Notes under the pieces: generated by a model
Databases searched by the model: none
Told to the model about the DNA's origin: nothing
The model's input: only the letters and a program-made list of their open reading frames with translations
Shown here: positions 1 through 13,472 of the stretch, one piece after another
Layout of the letters: each line of letters starts with the position of its first letter
Position numbering within the stretch: position 1 is the first letter of the stretch
Assembly (NCBI RefSeq): GCF_000499845.2
Contig: NC_023758.2
Span: 23,487,366-23,551,365 of the forward strand
Origin: Phaseolus vulgaris
Taxonomy: Eukaryota; Streptophyta; Magnoliopsida; Fabales; Fabaceae
DNA: 64,000 nt
Direction of reading: 5' to 3'
Translations under genes and position numbers: made by a program

Positions 1-325
1 TTAATATTGATATCTAAATTAGTTTTTATTATTAATAAAAATTTATAAAATAATTTCTAAACTAATACCTAACATTAATTATCAAGATTTTATTAATTAT
101 TTTATAATTTAAATAAATAAATAATTAAATAAATTATTAATAATTAATATATAAATTTAAATAATTAGTAACTAAAATTTTATTAATGTTAAATATAATT
201 TAAAAGTTATTTTATAAATTTTTATTAATAATAAAAACTATTTTAAATATTAATAATTTTTTAATTTATAAAATAATATTAAAATTTAATATTAACTATT
301 TTAGATTTAAATTAGTTAATGTTTA
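1..325. repeat. AT-rich foldback repeat (MITE-like), left edge cut by window
   Basis: The stretch at about 17-60 (tttttattattaataaaaa then a tttataaaataa block) reappears as its reverse complement at about 200-245, so the region can fold into a long stem with an AT-rich loop. A further related block follows to about 325. No coding potential. Short AT-rich foldbacks of this kind are usually MITE remnants, but no target duplication can be seen because the left edge is at the window start. Confidence 0.4.
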
Positions 326-2640
326 ATTATTTCTTATAGTGGTAATAAATAAAAAAATACTTAAAAAATCATATTAGTGTTGAATAACAAAATATTTACA
401 GAATGTATTTTTATACACTTTTCAGTATTTTTTTTCATTTTAAACTTAACTAACATTTCTTTAAATAAAGACAACGAATTATAGAATTTCAGAGGTCAAG
501 TTCTTATATATTGTTCTTTTATTAAAATTTGAGTTCAGTTTAATAATTTATGTAATAAATAAATGTATTAAAAAAATTATTTATACTATCAAAAGACAAA
601 TTCTATTTTAATACTATATATAACATAAAATAACTGCATTTATTTTCTCCAATTTGATGATTTTTTGTCAAATTTTCTTGTTTTGGTTTGGATAAAAAAA
701 AGAAAGTGGACGACGTTGATTGTAGTGAAAAGTTGTCTCATATCTTATTTATTTTCAGAAAAAAAATGAAAAAATGTCATATTTTTTTAATGAAGACAAG
801 TCTACTTACTTTTTTTAATCATTATAATAATATCAAATAATTATTTTTTATTATTAAATTAATAGATAAAACATTAAAATTACTAATAATAATTAAATTC
901 ATTTTATTTTTTATTTTTTCATCTAATCAAACAACTCACTTTTTATTTATTTTGGTTTTTTGTTTTTTTATTACTTTATTTTTTACATATTATAAATATT
1001 ATTAATATTATAAATAGTATTAATATTATTCATGTTATTAACCTTATTAATAGTATTATATTATAAATAATATTATTATTTTTATTAATATGAATAAAAA
1101 AATTAATATCATTAATATTATTAATATTATTAATAATAATAGGATTATTAGTAATATTATTATTATATTAATATTATTAATTTTATAATGTTAATAGTAT
1201 GTTATGATTGTTATTTATAATTATTTATTATTATTATTTCAGAATATTATTTATAATTTTATAATTATTTATATTATAACTATATTTTTAATATTATGTA
1301 TATAATTATTATGATTAATATTATTTATATTATTAAAACTTTTAAAACTATTAAAATTATTTATATTTTAATATTATTAATATTATTAATAAAAATATTT
1401 ATATTAATAATTAATATTAATATTAAATTTATTTTATATATAGATTTTTGGGTAAAATTTATTTATGTATAGAGATTTGTAGATATTAATTTATAGTTAA
1501 AACTGTATTTACATACGAATTCAGATTTCTGGATAATATTTGTAAATAATGTTAAATTTACTATCGAATTCAAATTAATGAAAAATATGTAAGTAATGTT
1601 AAATTTATTTATGGATTTAATTACGTGGATACAAAATCGTTAATAAATCTGATATATTTTAATGAATCTACATATCTGGAAAAAATCGAAAGACCATAAA
1701 ATTTTAAAAAAAAAACGAAAAATATTGAAATTGTTATAATTATATTGTGGAAAGTTGTATTGATATGTAATAAATAGTTTAACCTACATAATAATTTATT
1801 ATTTTTAATATTTGGAAAATAATCTTATTATAATTTTAGTGAGTATAACTATACTGACTTGAATAGTGTGTTTCTTGCAAATAAACCGCAAAGTTTTACT
1901 CTAAACCCTACACTATTACTAGTTATTTGGGAGTTCTCTTTTATCTTGTTTCCCGAGTTTGTTTGTTTTTTAACTTTCTTAGCACTTTTTTACCTTCATT
2001 TTTTCTCCTTAGAAAGAAACACAATATAAATTTCGTCACAACAAAATACATTATCACATCCAAATTCGAACTGAACAAGAAACAAATAAAATTATGTCAT
2101 GCATAATTTTTTTAGATACACTGATCCTTGTTTCTATAATTTGTGGGTACATAGACTAATACATTATAAATATTTGCTTATAGCTTATGACGATAGTTTT
2201 TTAACCTCTACCTTCTAATGTATTTTTATAGAGATGACAAGTGTCTGTGTTAGTAACTCCAGAATAGCAGAAGTTGGACATAATATTAGTATGTGTTAAT
2301 ATTAAGCATGAAAATAAACGTCATGGATAGATATATTAAGTAAAAAGTAATTATAATTTGTTTTAGATATCTCATAAACCAAATAGTATGATAATATTAT
2401 AAAGGACTAAATATATTTTTTATGTATTATAATACGTAATTAATTTTTGTTTTTATGAATGAAAGAAGTTTTATGATATGTTATAATATTGTAATGTTAA
2501 TATCAATTTGAATCAAAATTAAATATTTTAATATCTTAATTCATATTTAAAAATTTATTTGTGACACAGAAAATAAATTGACAAAAATTCATTTTATTAA
2601 CTCTTTATTATAAATATTCATAAAGAATTGGGTAATAATG
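326..2640. other. AT-rich intergenic DNA with ATT-type cryptic repeats
   Basis: No gene seen. Bases 960-1440 are a mosaic of short tat/att/aat repeats, degenerate simple-sequence DNA. The remainder is unique-looking AT-rich sequence with no long reading frame on either strand. Confidence 0.6.
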
Positions 2641-3240
2641 GGTATATCCCCTGACGGTTAAAATTTGAAGAGTGTACTTGAAGTACTTTGTGCATAAAAA
2701 GCAAGAGCTTATAGAAGAAGGGCCTCTATGTACCCTTTAATAGGCCATATATGTAGAGAGAGAGAGAAGAAGAAAGCAAGTATATGACAAGGATTTACAG
2801 GAAGTGATGGTTGTGTGGCAGGATGTGAGAGAATTGATTGGTTGAACTGTAAAATTCACTGTTTCTGCGACCTTAACGCCTCCTCTATTTTGTCTTCTTA
2901 CACAACTTCGGCAGACAAAAGTAACATGCCTTCACATGTTCATCATTTCATTGCCTCGCCATTAATCAAAACACCCAATGCCTTTATTATTATTATTATC
3001 GTATGCCACATTCATTTTCAGTGCCAATATCTCTATCTCAACATTCTAATTTATATACTTCTTAAATTATTTTTTGGTTTGGAGCAGATGATGGGAAGGG
3101 GGAAAGCTTCATGAATGAAGAAGACATGCATTTTTAGTATAAAAGAAAAGAAGAAAAAGAATCAGAAGAGAGAGACATTTCGCAACACTCAAAAATGTAA
3201 TATAATCCATTATTTTGCCAAAATGAGGAAAGAATATGTT
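2641..3240 (+). other. Unassigned less AT-rich block with GA tract
   Basis: This block is noticeably less AT-rich than its surroundings and contains a short (ga)n tract at about 2757-2768 and a 99-codon open stretch (2815-3114) that does not begin with ATG and resembles no family I know. It could be promoter or non-coding transcript sequence of a nearby gene. No function can be assigned. Confidence 0.3.
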
Positions 3241-3499
3241 TTTTATTGAATCAAGAGATATGTGTAAAGATAAGAGATGACTATAAATAATAATAAGGTA
3301 GTATAAATTAAATAATAAAAGGAAACAAAATATTGATTACATGTAATATATATATATATATATAATATTTTATATTTTGATTTTAATATTTCCTCAAGTT
3401 GTATATAGATGTTTATGATTCTTAACTTATTTGTGAAACGATCGAAGACAATGAAGAGGGGCCTTTGTGAATATATCAATTATTAGGTATTCAATTTTG

Positions 3500-5110
3500 A
3501 GATGAATGGAAGTGAAGAATTATTTTTGGAATTCGATCGGTTCGTATAACGTCACATCATTCTACCTATCATTCTTTTACTTAGTGAATAAAATTGGGGT
3601 TGGGGTTTGATCTTTTATACTAGTATAATGACTAACTCTTGAATAAAATGACAATCAATATCTATATGTTTAGATCTCTTAAGGTGGACGGGTTAACAAA
3701 ACTCTAAACAAGGTGTATGGTAAAATTATTATCAAAGAATAACAAAGGTGTGTCAATTGAAACCTCAAAATACTTAAGTAATCATTGCAGCCAAATCATT
3801 TCATTTGGCACTAATAGTAAAACACAATATTTTTTATTCCACCAAAGATTTGGACACTACTTTGTTTGAAACTTTTCCAAAATATTAGAAATTTATCAAG
3901 AAAAACACAAAAATCAATGGTTGATTTCTTAGTATCTAAACAAGTGCCATAGTTTGCATAATCATTTACTAAAAGTTGAAATTTGTTGGTGTTCACAAGA
4001 AAGAGACCCTATCCTGGGTGGACTTCGAGTAATGTAACAAGTTTCTTTTTTTATCAACAAAGAATAAATGAAAGAAGACGCTTAAGGGGTGTCTCAACCC
4101 TTATACATGTATGGATCAAAGGCCAATCTACTCAACACCTAACCAACAAAGATTTTGTCAGACTCTATAAATCACTAAACCAAAGATCAGAAATACAAAC
4201 ATGAAAGAAAAAGGAGAAGCCACAACAACACACAAAACATATTCTTTCGTAAGGTCCTAACATCCTTCCAATTGCATGCGAAACAAATACAACATAAAAG
4301 ACAAACCTCCTAAAACAACCACTATTAACCCTCACCCTAGTTGACAAAAAACAAACAGATAACATTCTTCCAAGATAGCAATGCCAAAAAACCTACGCAT
4401 CAAAACCTTCTCCTTCTTCAAGATAAGAGGAGTCTTTACTAACACACCAAATCAAGGAGTCTTTACTAACACACACACCCAGCAGCAAGGTCTTCAAGCT
4501 TTCCTCTTGGATTTGGAGACATCAAAGCATCTTGTTCAACACTAAGATGATGTCATCCATATAAACAAGCAAAATGATCAATGAAGAATCAAAACCATAA
4601 GTGAATAGAGAGTAATCATTTATAGACTGTTTAAAACTATTGTAGTAATGTTGACGAGAACTTGTAAAATCATTGTCTTGAGGCTTGTTTAAGTCCATAT
4701 ATATACTTATTTAACTTGCAAACTAATCATTTTGTTGTTATTTTGTAACCTTGAGGAATATCTATGTATATTTTCTCAAATAAAACACCATTTAAGAATG
4801 TATTGTTGATATCTAGTTGTTGTAGGATCCATTATTTTTTGCAGCAACAACAACTAATAAGACCCTCACATAAGTAAGTTTGGCAATTGGAGAAAAAGTG
4901 TTTAAGATATCAATTTCAGCCTACTACATGTAGCCTTGCCTACCAACTGAGTTTTATATTCATCCAATGAACCATTAACATTGTATTTTAATTTGAAAAA
5001 TCATATGCACCCTATGCATTTACCTTCAAGTAAAGGAACTGAAGATCAAGTGTCATTATCTTCCAAATCTTTAATCTCATAACATCTCTCTATTCAAGGT
5101 AGGGTAATGC
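3500..5110 (-). mobile_element. Decayed Copia retrotransposon pol (RT to RNase H)
   Basis: Read on the minus strand, about 5110-4540 gives broken Copia reverse transcriptase. In order: an LEDN..T-type block, FSPIAKLTYVRVLL, QLDIN..FLNG, IYGLKQASRQW, and the catalytic YMDD box inside LLVYMDDIILV. Several stops and at least one single-base deletion (near 4830) interrupt it. From about 4080 to 3500 the RNase H part follows: CLDTKKST, FCVFLDKFLIFWKS, then IDIDCHF. About 4090-4540 matches neither part, so the end of RT has been replaced or deleted. No LTRs were recognised. Clearly a dead relic. Confidence 0.85.
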
Positions 5111-5634
5111 CTAATGATATCACTAAGACTCATACGTAATAGAAATTTAATTGATATGGTTTGTCCAAAGAATAAATTTTTTAATGAGATAATAATGTGA
5201 GGTGCTACAACACACATATTCATACAACTAAGAGGGTTTTTAGACACTCTCGATGATCTCTAAAAAGTAACTTAAAGACCATTAATATTATAGATGTACC
5301 ATGAGATTCTTTAGATTGATTAAAAAAAATCTAAAGAAAAATTATCAGTAATGAAAAAATCACTTACCATATCATTAATAAAAAAAAAAATCTCTAGAAG
5401 AAATTACTTACCTAAAAGAATTGTTTCATGAAACACATCTCATGAGATAAAAGATTGTTTAATGTCTAGATTTTACAATTTGTATCATTTATAGATATTT
5501 TATAAAAAAAAATAATGAAATGATATGAAGAGTAAATTAATTATTGGAGGGTAAAGTTTAGTACCAACAAGTGAGTTCTTATTGTTATTCTACCATTGTG
5601 GTAGTTTTACATAGATTATCTTATTCATTGGCGT

Positions 5635-6261
5635 TAGGGTTGGGCAAAAAATCCACTTTTGTTAATTTGTTATATTTCTGCACTGCTCCAATCCATTAAA
5701 AATCCATTTATTTAAATCCAGTTTTTAGTTTGATCCAGATTTTATTATATTTTCAGAACAGATGTCCATTTTGTTCATAAGGATCTTAAAAATTAGAAAA
5801 TTCAGATTTCCAATCCAAATTTTTGAAATTAATCTCTCTCTATTACCTCTACCCAAACCTTTTTTATATACTTTCTCTTATTTGTGGTTTTCTCTCTCTC
5901 TTTCTCCTGCACCTCTTATTCACTTTTTAAATGTTAAGAATTTATATATTATGTTATCTTTAATTTTTTTAGTTTTATTAAATTATAAATTTATTATATT
6001 TTCTTAATATTTATATAATATTCCAACTTTTTACATATTATTATATTAATATTATGTTAATTTGTTAAGAAAACATGAATTTTGATTTAAAATACAATTT
6101 TTTTTTATAAAAAATATGGATTTTTATTTAAAATCCTATCAAAAATGTGGATTTGAATATCCAAATTGTTTTTATTAAAAATATGGATTTGGATTATAAA
6201 TTTGATCTAAATATTTGAATTTGGATTGAATTACCCAAAATTCAATCCATGACCACCCTTA
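5635..6261. mobile_element. Non-autonomous hAT-type element (MITE)
   Basis: Flanked by a perfect 8-bp direct repeat, attggcgt, at 5627-5634 and 6262-6269. The termini are imperfect inverted repeats: TAGGGTTGGGCA on the left and the complement of tgaccaccctta on the right. An 8-bp duplication with TAGGG-type ends fits the hAT superfamily. The 627-bp body has repeated tggattt/aaatcca motifs and no transposase, so it would need a helper element. The reading frame at 5762-6007 is not a gene. Confidence 0.75.
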
Positions 6262-6344
6262 ATTGGCGTAAAAGTTATTTTACAAACAAGATAGTGTTGG
6301 AAGCTTATGTTAGAAATATAAATTAAGCTTTATAGCATTCTAAA

Positions 6345-6670
6345 ACCAATATTATGTGATCGTGTCAAAGTATTCCTTAACTCTTTATTTCAACAATTAT
6401 TCAAGCCTCAAGGTACAAACTCTTGCTATGAGTTCATCTTACCACATGCCAAGGGAACACAAATATGAGGCCTTAAATAAAAGTCTTGAAATGTATCTTT
6501 GTTGCTTTATCTTTGATAACCCAAAACATGGTATCATATGCTTTTTTGGACTCAGTTTGTTGTATCTCTATTCAAGGATTTTTATGGACAAGATCTTTCC
6601 TTAATGATGCATATGAAAACCATTCCAAAGATCCAATTGTTGTGCAGACACACTTCAAAATAGAAGAGAT
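6345..6670 (+). pseudogene. Ty3/gypsy integrase fragment
   Basis: Translation with one or two frame changes gives the C-terminal half of a gypsy integrase core. An FQQLFKPQGT-like block is followed by AMSSSYH, EALNKSLEMYL, CCFIFDNPK, and a degenerate tail ending in KDPIVVQTHF. This is the region around the catalytic glutamate of the family (normally in a Q.EALN context; here the preceding residues are altered). No LTRs or other domains flank it, so it is an isolated relic. Confidence 0.7.
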
Positions 6671-6679
6671 TTTCAATTA

Positions 6680-8600
6680 AAGGCAGGTCATCTTGTGTTG
6701 CTAAAGTTATAACTTTATTATTGGCCACATTCATTTGTTCTATGTAAAAATCAGAAGTTTGGTATGAAATTAACGTTTATTTCAAAATTTATAAATATTA
6801 GTTGTATATTTATTTATTTACTTTAGAAGTAAAATATTTTCAATAAAAGGATTTTTAAATATTTTATTTAATTTCAATATTATTTTACTATTATTATTTG
6901 AATTTATTATTGGGTTCATATGCATGGCAAGAGGAAAGAAAATTATATTCAAGTATAACTTGTGTATTTAGAATTCAGGAAAATGTTAAATAATCATGTA
7001 AAATTTGCAATTATGTTCGTATTTCAGAGCTTGTAATAGAAAACATATATTTCTAAGATAACCTATTATAAATGGATTGGGTTTGACATGTTCGTATAAG
7101 AGACAAAACAGAAATAAAAAAGTGAGAATAAATAAAATCTGAATAAATTAGATAATTAAAAAGTTAATATATATATATATATATAATTACATCTCATTCA
7201 TTGAATTATTTTTATAATAACTAATTGGAATAAATGAATTATGAGTGGTCTGATACTAGTTCGATAGATGGTGGTGTGATTAACTCAATAAACTTTAACT
7301 ATAATATAATTAAAATAACTCTGATACCATATTCATTAGATATTAAGACATTTCATAATATATAAGGTGAGGTTTGTCCTCACTTATATATTATGAAATA
7401 TTTTAATCGATGGGATATCCAACAACAATAAATTTATATTTAATATTTATCATATTTCTAAATATATATAGAGTTTATAATTATATATCAATAAAAATTT
7501 ATATTCTAAATTAAATTAAAATAGGTATAATTATAATAAAAAAATATTAAATACTAAACCATTATTAACAGACAATAAAAAATAATTAATAGAAATAAAG
7601 TTAGGCGCCTCCTGTAATGATAATTATAAATAACAAAAGTTAATAACGTAAATCTGATAGAGTGTCGATCAAAATTATCACTCATTTTTCGTATAAACAA
7701 TTTTGTTGTACATTACTTCCAATATTTCTCCATTTGCGTAAGTCCTGTTTTATAGGTTTATCGTGATTACAAATTATTAGAATTCAATTTGATTTTGTAA
7801 CTTCATTTTTAATTCTAACTTATTTTGACTTTTTTTTATGGATATAACTATGGGCAAGGATAAGGTCGTGTGCATGTTTATCCTTGCGGGTTTTTTTTTT
7901 CAATGTTTTTAATTTAATTTTCTCATATTATCATTATATATGAAAATATATTTAATTAAATAATGTTACACAATTCCCCTCAGTCCAATGTGCCTCTCGT
8001 GTTTAACTACTAATGAAATGGTCTTATATGGTTGAACCATTGAAAGTTTTTGGTTTCATTATTTATAATCATTTAAATAAAGTATTGGATATTTATTTTT
8101 AAGTATTAAATATATTTTTTAAATATTGAAAGTGTAAACGATGTACAATTATTCTTAGATAACATTTGGCATAAAAAGACGCCATACTTTTATTCAACAT
8201 TTCGGGAAAAAAATTATTCTTGTTTGAATCATTTTTCTTGAGAAAATAATTAATGAATTATTATTCTTGAAAAAAAAATTGACACGACCTATTTATTTTA
8301 AAATTTGATAAAAGTTAATGTCAGCCATTAAATGAAAAATTGTATATTCAACATCATCTCAATTATAGATTTACATTCAAACGCATGTTTTTCGTTGGAA
8401 AGTGAGAGATTTGATTTTTCAACTTCTATATTATTAGGTAGATTAATACACCTTTTTATAATTATTTTTGTGTCATTCTGTAATTAGAAAAATTTATACT
8501 TTAATAAATAAAAGTATTTTTTCTTTTAATAAATATATAATTATAAATATTTCCAATAAAAATAAGGTTTATTTAAATCTTTAGTTTTTTTTTATCATCA
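6680..8600. other. AT-rich intergenic DNA
   Basis: No gene recognised. Contains a (TA)n tract at about 7161-7184 and a TRIM remnant at 7319-7433, listed separately. Confidence 0.6.
7319..7433 (-). mobile_element. TRIM retrotransposon remnant (LTR plus primer site)
   Basis: Minus-strand copy of the same short LTR family as 39566-39891. The complement of the tRNA-Met primer site (tgatacca) at about 7322 is followed by diverged LTR sequence with the family landmarks tataaggtgaggttt, cacttatatattatgaaat and a gatatccaaca terminus. Only one shortened LTR is present. Confidence 0.5.
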
Positions 8601-8605
8601 AATAA

Positions 8606-8606
8606 C

Positions 8607-8659
<53 letters not shown>

Positions 8660-8671
8660 TGATGATGATGA
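8606..8671. repeat. (AAT)n(GAT)n microsatellite
   Basis: About 17 taa/ata units run directly into five gat units. Compound trinucleotide microsatellite in non-coding DNA. Confidence 0.9.
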
Positions 8672-8869
8672 TTATTATTTCATGGATGCCACCATCTTTA
8701 TACATCACATCCTAAAATAAATATCATCTACTTCTAATTGTCCAACTTAATAAAACACTAGAAAAAATATAAGTCCTCTAGCACAACCTACAAATATAAT
8801 ATTTAATAAGCATATTACATTATATTCAAAATCTTACTCTGTTTTCCAAATGAAAAGTTCTAAATAAAA

Positions 8870-10300
8870 ATCAAAATATCATCACTCAAACGCCACGACC
8901 TGCACTTTACGTTTTCTTCAACCTTCCACCTTTGAATTACAACAAGACCTATTTCCTTCATAGTATTCTTCTCTCCTATCAGACGAACCCAAAAACTTTG
9001 ACCTTGCATACACTACACATCTTTTTCGCTCCAAAACATTGACAAAATTTTGCACATTACAAATTAAAGAAATGAATTCTCTCCAAACAACAAAACACAA
9101 ACCATAATCCTCCCGCATACAACAACCTACAAGAAGAAAAGGCAATCACGATCTTGTTTACAACAAGCTAAAAAAATTATTACATAAATCATAGCAAAAG
9201 AATAACAACACAACTACCTTTTCTAATATATATGATGCATTCCAAACATTTCAAGCACCAATTTGAATAAGAAAAATCAATTACACGTTCCTTTGCCAGT
9301 ATCCACAACCAAACATTCATTTGTGCACTAGTGAAAACGTCCACGTGATCAACTCTATCTTTTTAAATATATTCTTATGTTTCCAAATCTCCCCTATTAT
9401 TGCTATCCAAATACACCCAAAATTATATTGTTCGTAGCATTCAAAAAATGAATTCTATTATGCATAAAATGTGATTTCGCATCATAATGATTAACAGTTG
9501 ACACCCCTAACCAATTATAATACATCCCCCAAAAAAGCCAAGTAATTTTGCAATTAAAAAACAAATGATTTATAGACTCATCTTCCACACCACACAAAAC
9601 ACAAATAAATTATTTAGTAAAACAACACCACGTCTAGACAAATTATACTTTGTTGCTAATGCCTTTTGTTACAGTAATCTCTGTAGATGGGATAAACTTT
9701 ATCTTCCAAAAATTTTCAAAGATTAATCTATCTTCTCCTTATATTTCTCTCCTTAAAATTATATAAGCAGACTTAATCGTATACCTTCCAAAATACCCCT
9801 TCCTCCAAGTCCAATTATCAACCTTTTCAAAATCAAGATCTTCCTTAGCCACTTCCTTATTGACAAACAGAGACAATAATTGATTTACTTGATCTGACTC
9901 CCAAACAAACAAGTTTCTTCTCTAGTCCAACTTCCATCTCCAACTAACTTCAAACCACTCCCCAACTTGATTCAACGTATTATCTTTATTTAAAGATAAA
10001 CCATACAATCTTGAAAATTCCTTCCTTAACTCTACTCTCTCCAACCACTTATCTTCCCAAAATCTTACATTTTTCCCCGTACTCAAATCCCACATGCCAT
10101 TGTTGTCAATTTCATTTTCCCATTGCTCTAACCTCCAAATCCTTTTCAAATTTTTCCACCACAACAAATCCTTATTTCTAATTCTATTCACCTTTAAATC
10201 TCTCCAACCCTCGGATTTAGACTCAAGAATATCCTTCCATAAACTTATTTCCTTCGACTTAAGCCTCCATCGAACATTTTTAATTTAACCATTATTAAAT
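8870..10300 (-). pseudogene. L1-like LINE, 3' part of ORF2 and tail
   Basis: The minus strand from about 10290 gives the C-terminal part of a plant LINE reverse transcriptase: KDLLWWKNLKRIW, NVRFWEDKW, FSRLYGLSLNK and VGEWFEVSWRWKL. This is followed by the zinc-binding RVT-type segment CGVEDESINHLFFNC (9403-9597) and a final SYSNWCLKCLEC block ending near 9225. The frame is interrupted by stops and shifts. Bases 8870-9225 are probably the LINE 3' untranslated tail, including an open 75-codon stretch (8918-9145) with no family match. The upstream RT core and endonuclease are absent, which is the usual 5' truncation of LINE copies. Confidence 0.8.
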
Positions 10301-13080
10301 TTTTGTGTATTAAGTACTTAAACTTTTTGGAGGGGTAATGTTAGGATTCTATCATCCTTTGGTGGTGAAGTTTTTCGGAGGTACGACTGTGTTTTGCTGG
10401 TTTTTCTCTTGAGTTTCTCATTCTAGCATTAGTCCTCTGATCAACGTCTTGTTTGTCACCATTTTTGTTTTTGTCGGTGATTAGTGTCTTGTTCCTAGCG
10501 GCTCATTATCACACGTTTGAAGTGTTGATTTCCTGTGGTGGAATGAAGACAAATTATTTCAATTTTCAAATTATTTAGGATGTCCCAAGGATGAATGTTG
10601 TTCTTCACAAGCCAAGTCATCTTATATAGTTCAAGCACAAAATGATATTGTCTTTATTTGATTCAATTGTTTCTCTCTTGGAAGTTTTTTTGTTTTTTGT
10701 TTTTTTCCGAATGAGTTTGGTCTAGTCCTCCATGTTTTTGTTTTCTTTTTTGATTTTATGTTATTTTTCTTGTGAAGACATGTGCTGCTTAGCATAAGTT
10801 TTATTAAATAAATATTTTACTTTTTTATATTTTTTAATTGAATTGAATTTCTCTACTAACTTATTATGTGATTATTATTTTATTTTGTCATCTTAGTTAC
10901 TTAGTTACTTGTCTCCACTTATTATAAAATGTAAAAATATGATTAATATAAAATTGATAAGTGATATTTATTACTTTCACTAAAAAAAAAAAAAACATGT
11001 TGAATAATAATGGATTGTTATTATTATCTACATGAATGATAATAAAGATGATGATGGCTTGATATAGTTATTGAAAACATGTCGATGTAGTTATCCAACA
11101 TATTTTTAATTAAAATAATAAAAATTAGTTACAATTTTACGTAACCTATATTAACTAAAAAAAACTCACATTTTTCATAAACGATAAATCAGGAAGATAA
11201 TAAACAAGATAACAATCGCATTTTATATTAATTTATAGTAGAATTAAATGAAAAATAGTCAATTGATAAATATATTTTTTAAAAGTCAATAGATAAAATA
11301 AATAATATAAAAATACTCAAATTTATGAACACTTAAAGCATAATTAAGTCTAAAAATAATTACATAATTTTTTACTTCAAAATTATCACGTTATTTTTTT
11401 TATATTAATTTTAAAAAATTATATATTTTAAAAAAATATTATTTTATATAATAAAAATATAGATACACGTTTAAATGAAACGGATATAAAGTGGGCATAA
11501 ATATGATTTAGAGTGGTATACACATACTGACCAATTTTATCAAATATCCTAGTAATACGTACGTCGCTTTGTTTATTTTGTCATTTTGTTTATTTAGTTA
11601 TTCATCACTTAGAAAAATAATAATAATAAAATAGAGATATTGAATGGACATGGGAGTGTGACATAAATTTGTCTTTTTAAAAAAATTTAATAACATATTT
11701 ATTATTTTTGTTTTATTATACCTTTAGTCATTACAACAATTTTTAATAATGTACATATATTTATTGTGTTTAAAAAGAAAAACAATTGGTACAATAAAAA
11801 TAGCTAAATGTTAAGTTGTGTCTAACATAAAAACTTTTATAAAAAATTGATATATATATATTTTTTTAAATTCTGCAAAAATTACTTTAGAAAACACGTA
11901 AAATGAAACCGAAAGAGTATTTAATTAAAAAATTATGCATAAATACTCAATGTTAACATATAGAAAAAAAAAATTATAGATTTATATAGGAGAAAAAAAT
12001 ATTGATTAGGTATTTTTGAAATAATAAATATATATAGTTTATTACTCTATTTAATTCTCCTGACATACAGAGAAAAAGTAGTACACTATGAAAAGTTCCC
12101 GTGACGATTCACTGGCAATATAATGTGAAATTTTAGTAATTTTATAGTCAATAAATACAGGTAATTTATTAGCAAAGACTACATCGAGTAGAAAGAAAGT
12201 CTTTTCATAATATTGAAATAAATGAAAAAGTATATAAAAAAATATTTAAAAATTTATTATTTTAAAGTCACGTCTAATTCTTTCTATATAAATTAAATCA
12301 TAACTCATTAAATCTGAATATTATTACGAATCAATTCTATATATTATATTCATTTGAAAAACTTAATATATATTTTATTTTTATTTTATTTAAAAAAGTA
12401 TTAAAACATTTTATTTTTTTAAAATATTTACTTTTATACTATATTAAAAAGAGGATATTTACAATAATAACTATTTTCAGTCGTAAATAAACTATATCTA
12501 AAAAGAATTGTTTTTCAGAGTAATTTTATAATATCAATCACAAATATTTATTTCAGAAGAAAGGTAAACCAAGATTAACATATGTGGGGTCTTCAATAAA
12601 TCTTCTAAATTAATTTTTTGTTTCTGTGCCTATAATTTTAATTTTAAGTTATTGACCAGCTTCATACATGGGACATGCTTTTTTCTTCTTCGTCCACACC
12701 TTTACTTTTGTTGCAGGGTTTATCAAATGGTTGTTTTAATTAATCCATTGTTAACATAAGAAGATAAAAATGTAATATCCAATCAAATGGCCATTATAAA
12801 GCTTCGTAACACATTCCTATTAGGCCAATTTGAAGGGACTTTGACAATAACAGCCTACCAACAAACATAGGTTTTAATCACAATTGAGCTCTACAGTCTA
12901 TTGATTCTGACTCCTTTGGTTTTTTATGTATACAATATACAATTTTTTTTCTCTTGTCTTGAAGTATAAAACAAAAAATGCTTAATTCATACAAAAATAG
13001 CTGCATAAATGATTCCTGTCTGATTAAATTTATGATATAGTCTAACTCACTATCATATAGATTAAGTTGGATTTAGTGAT
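10301..13080. other. Intergenic DNA, no gene seen
   Basis: 10301-10800 is somewhat less AT-rich and T-rich in short runs but has no recognisable frame. 10800-13080 is AT-rich spacer with poly-A and poly-T runs. No structured repeat recognised. Confidence 0.5.
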
Positions 13081-13355
13081 TGATTTTGGAGATTCCAAGT
13101 TAATTAGATATAAGAATATTTTATAGTATATGGAGAAAACTTCATCTTATAAGTCAGTTTTATAAAGTTAAGGTAGGCTTAAAGTTTACTTCTTAATATG
13201 GTATCAGAACCATCTAAACTCTATCCTACCAAAAGTTTATGTCACCCGCTATCGGATCACTCATAATATATAGTCTAATGTACGAGTTGATAGGTCTTAA
13301 CATGAAGAGATGTTGATTTTATAAGGTTAAATTAGGTTTAAGATCCAGTTTATTT
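13081..13355 (+). mobile_element. TRIM retrotransposon, degenerate, with primer site
   Basis: Left LTR about 13081-13198 (ttggagattcca near its start, acttcttaata at its end), then the primer site TGGTATCAGAAC at 13199. A short internal region has the family motif ctatcctaccaa and cactcataatatatagtct. A shortened right LTR starts near 13312 (tgttgattttataagg). It aligns by eye with the minus-strand copy at 39566-39891. It has no coding capacity. Its right end abuts the truncated 5' LTR of Copia-1. Confidence 0.6.
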
Positions 13356-13472
13356 ATTATTAGTCATTATATGACTTAATTATTTATTAAGAAAAGTATA
13401 TATCAGATATCATATGATATAATTAGTTATTATGTGACATAATTAGTTGATTAGATAAACATATATATACAC

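Noticed and set aside
5762..6007. 81-codon frame rich in L, F and S
   Set aside because: Within the hAT-type MITE, low-complexity T-rich DNA.
6528..6540. tggtatcatatgc resembling a Copia primer site
   Set aside because: It lies within the gypsy integrase fragment and is not next to any LTR end.
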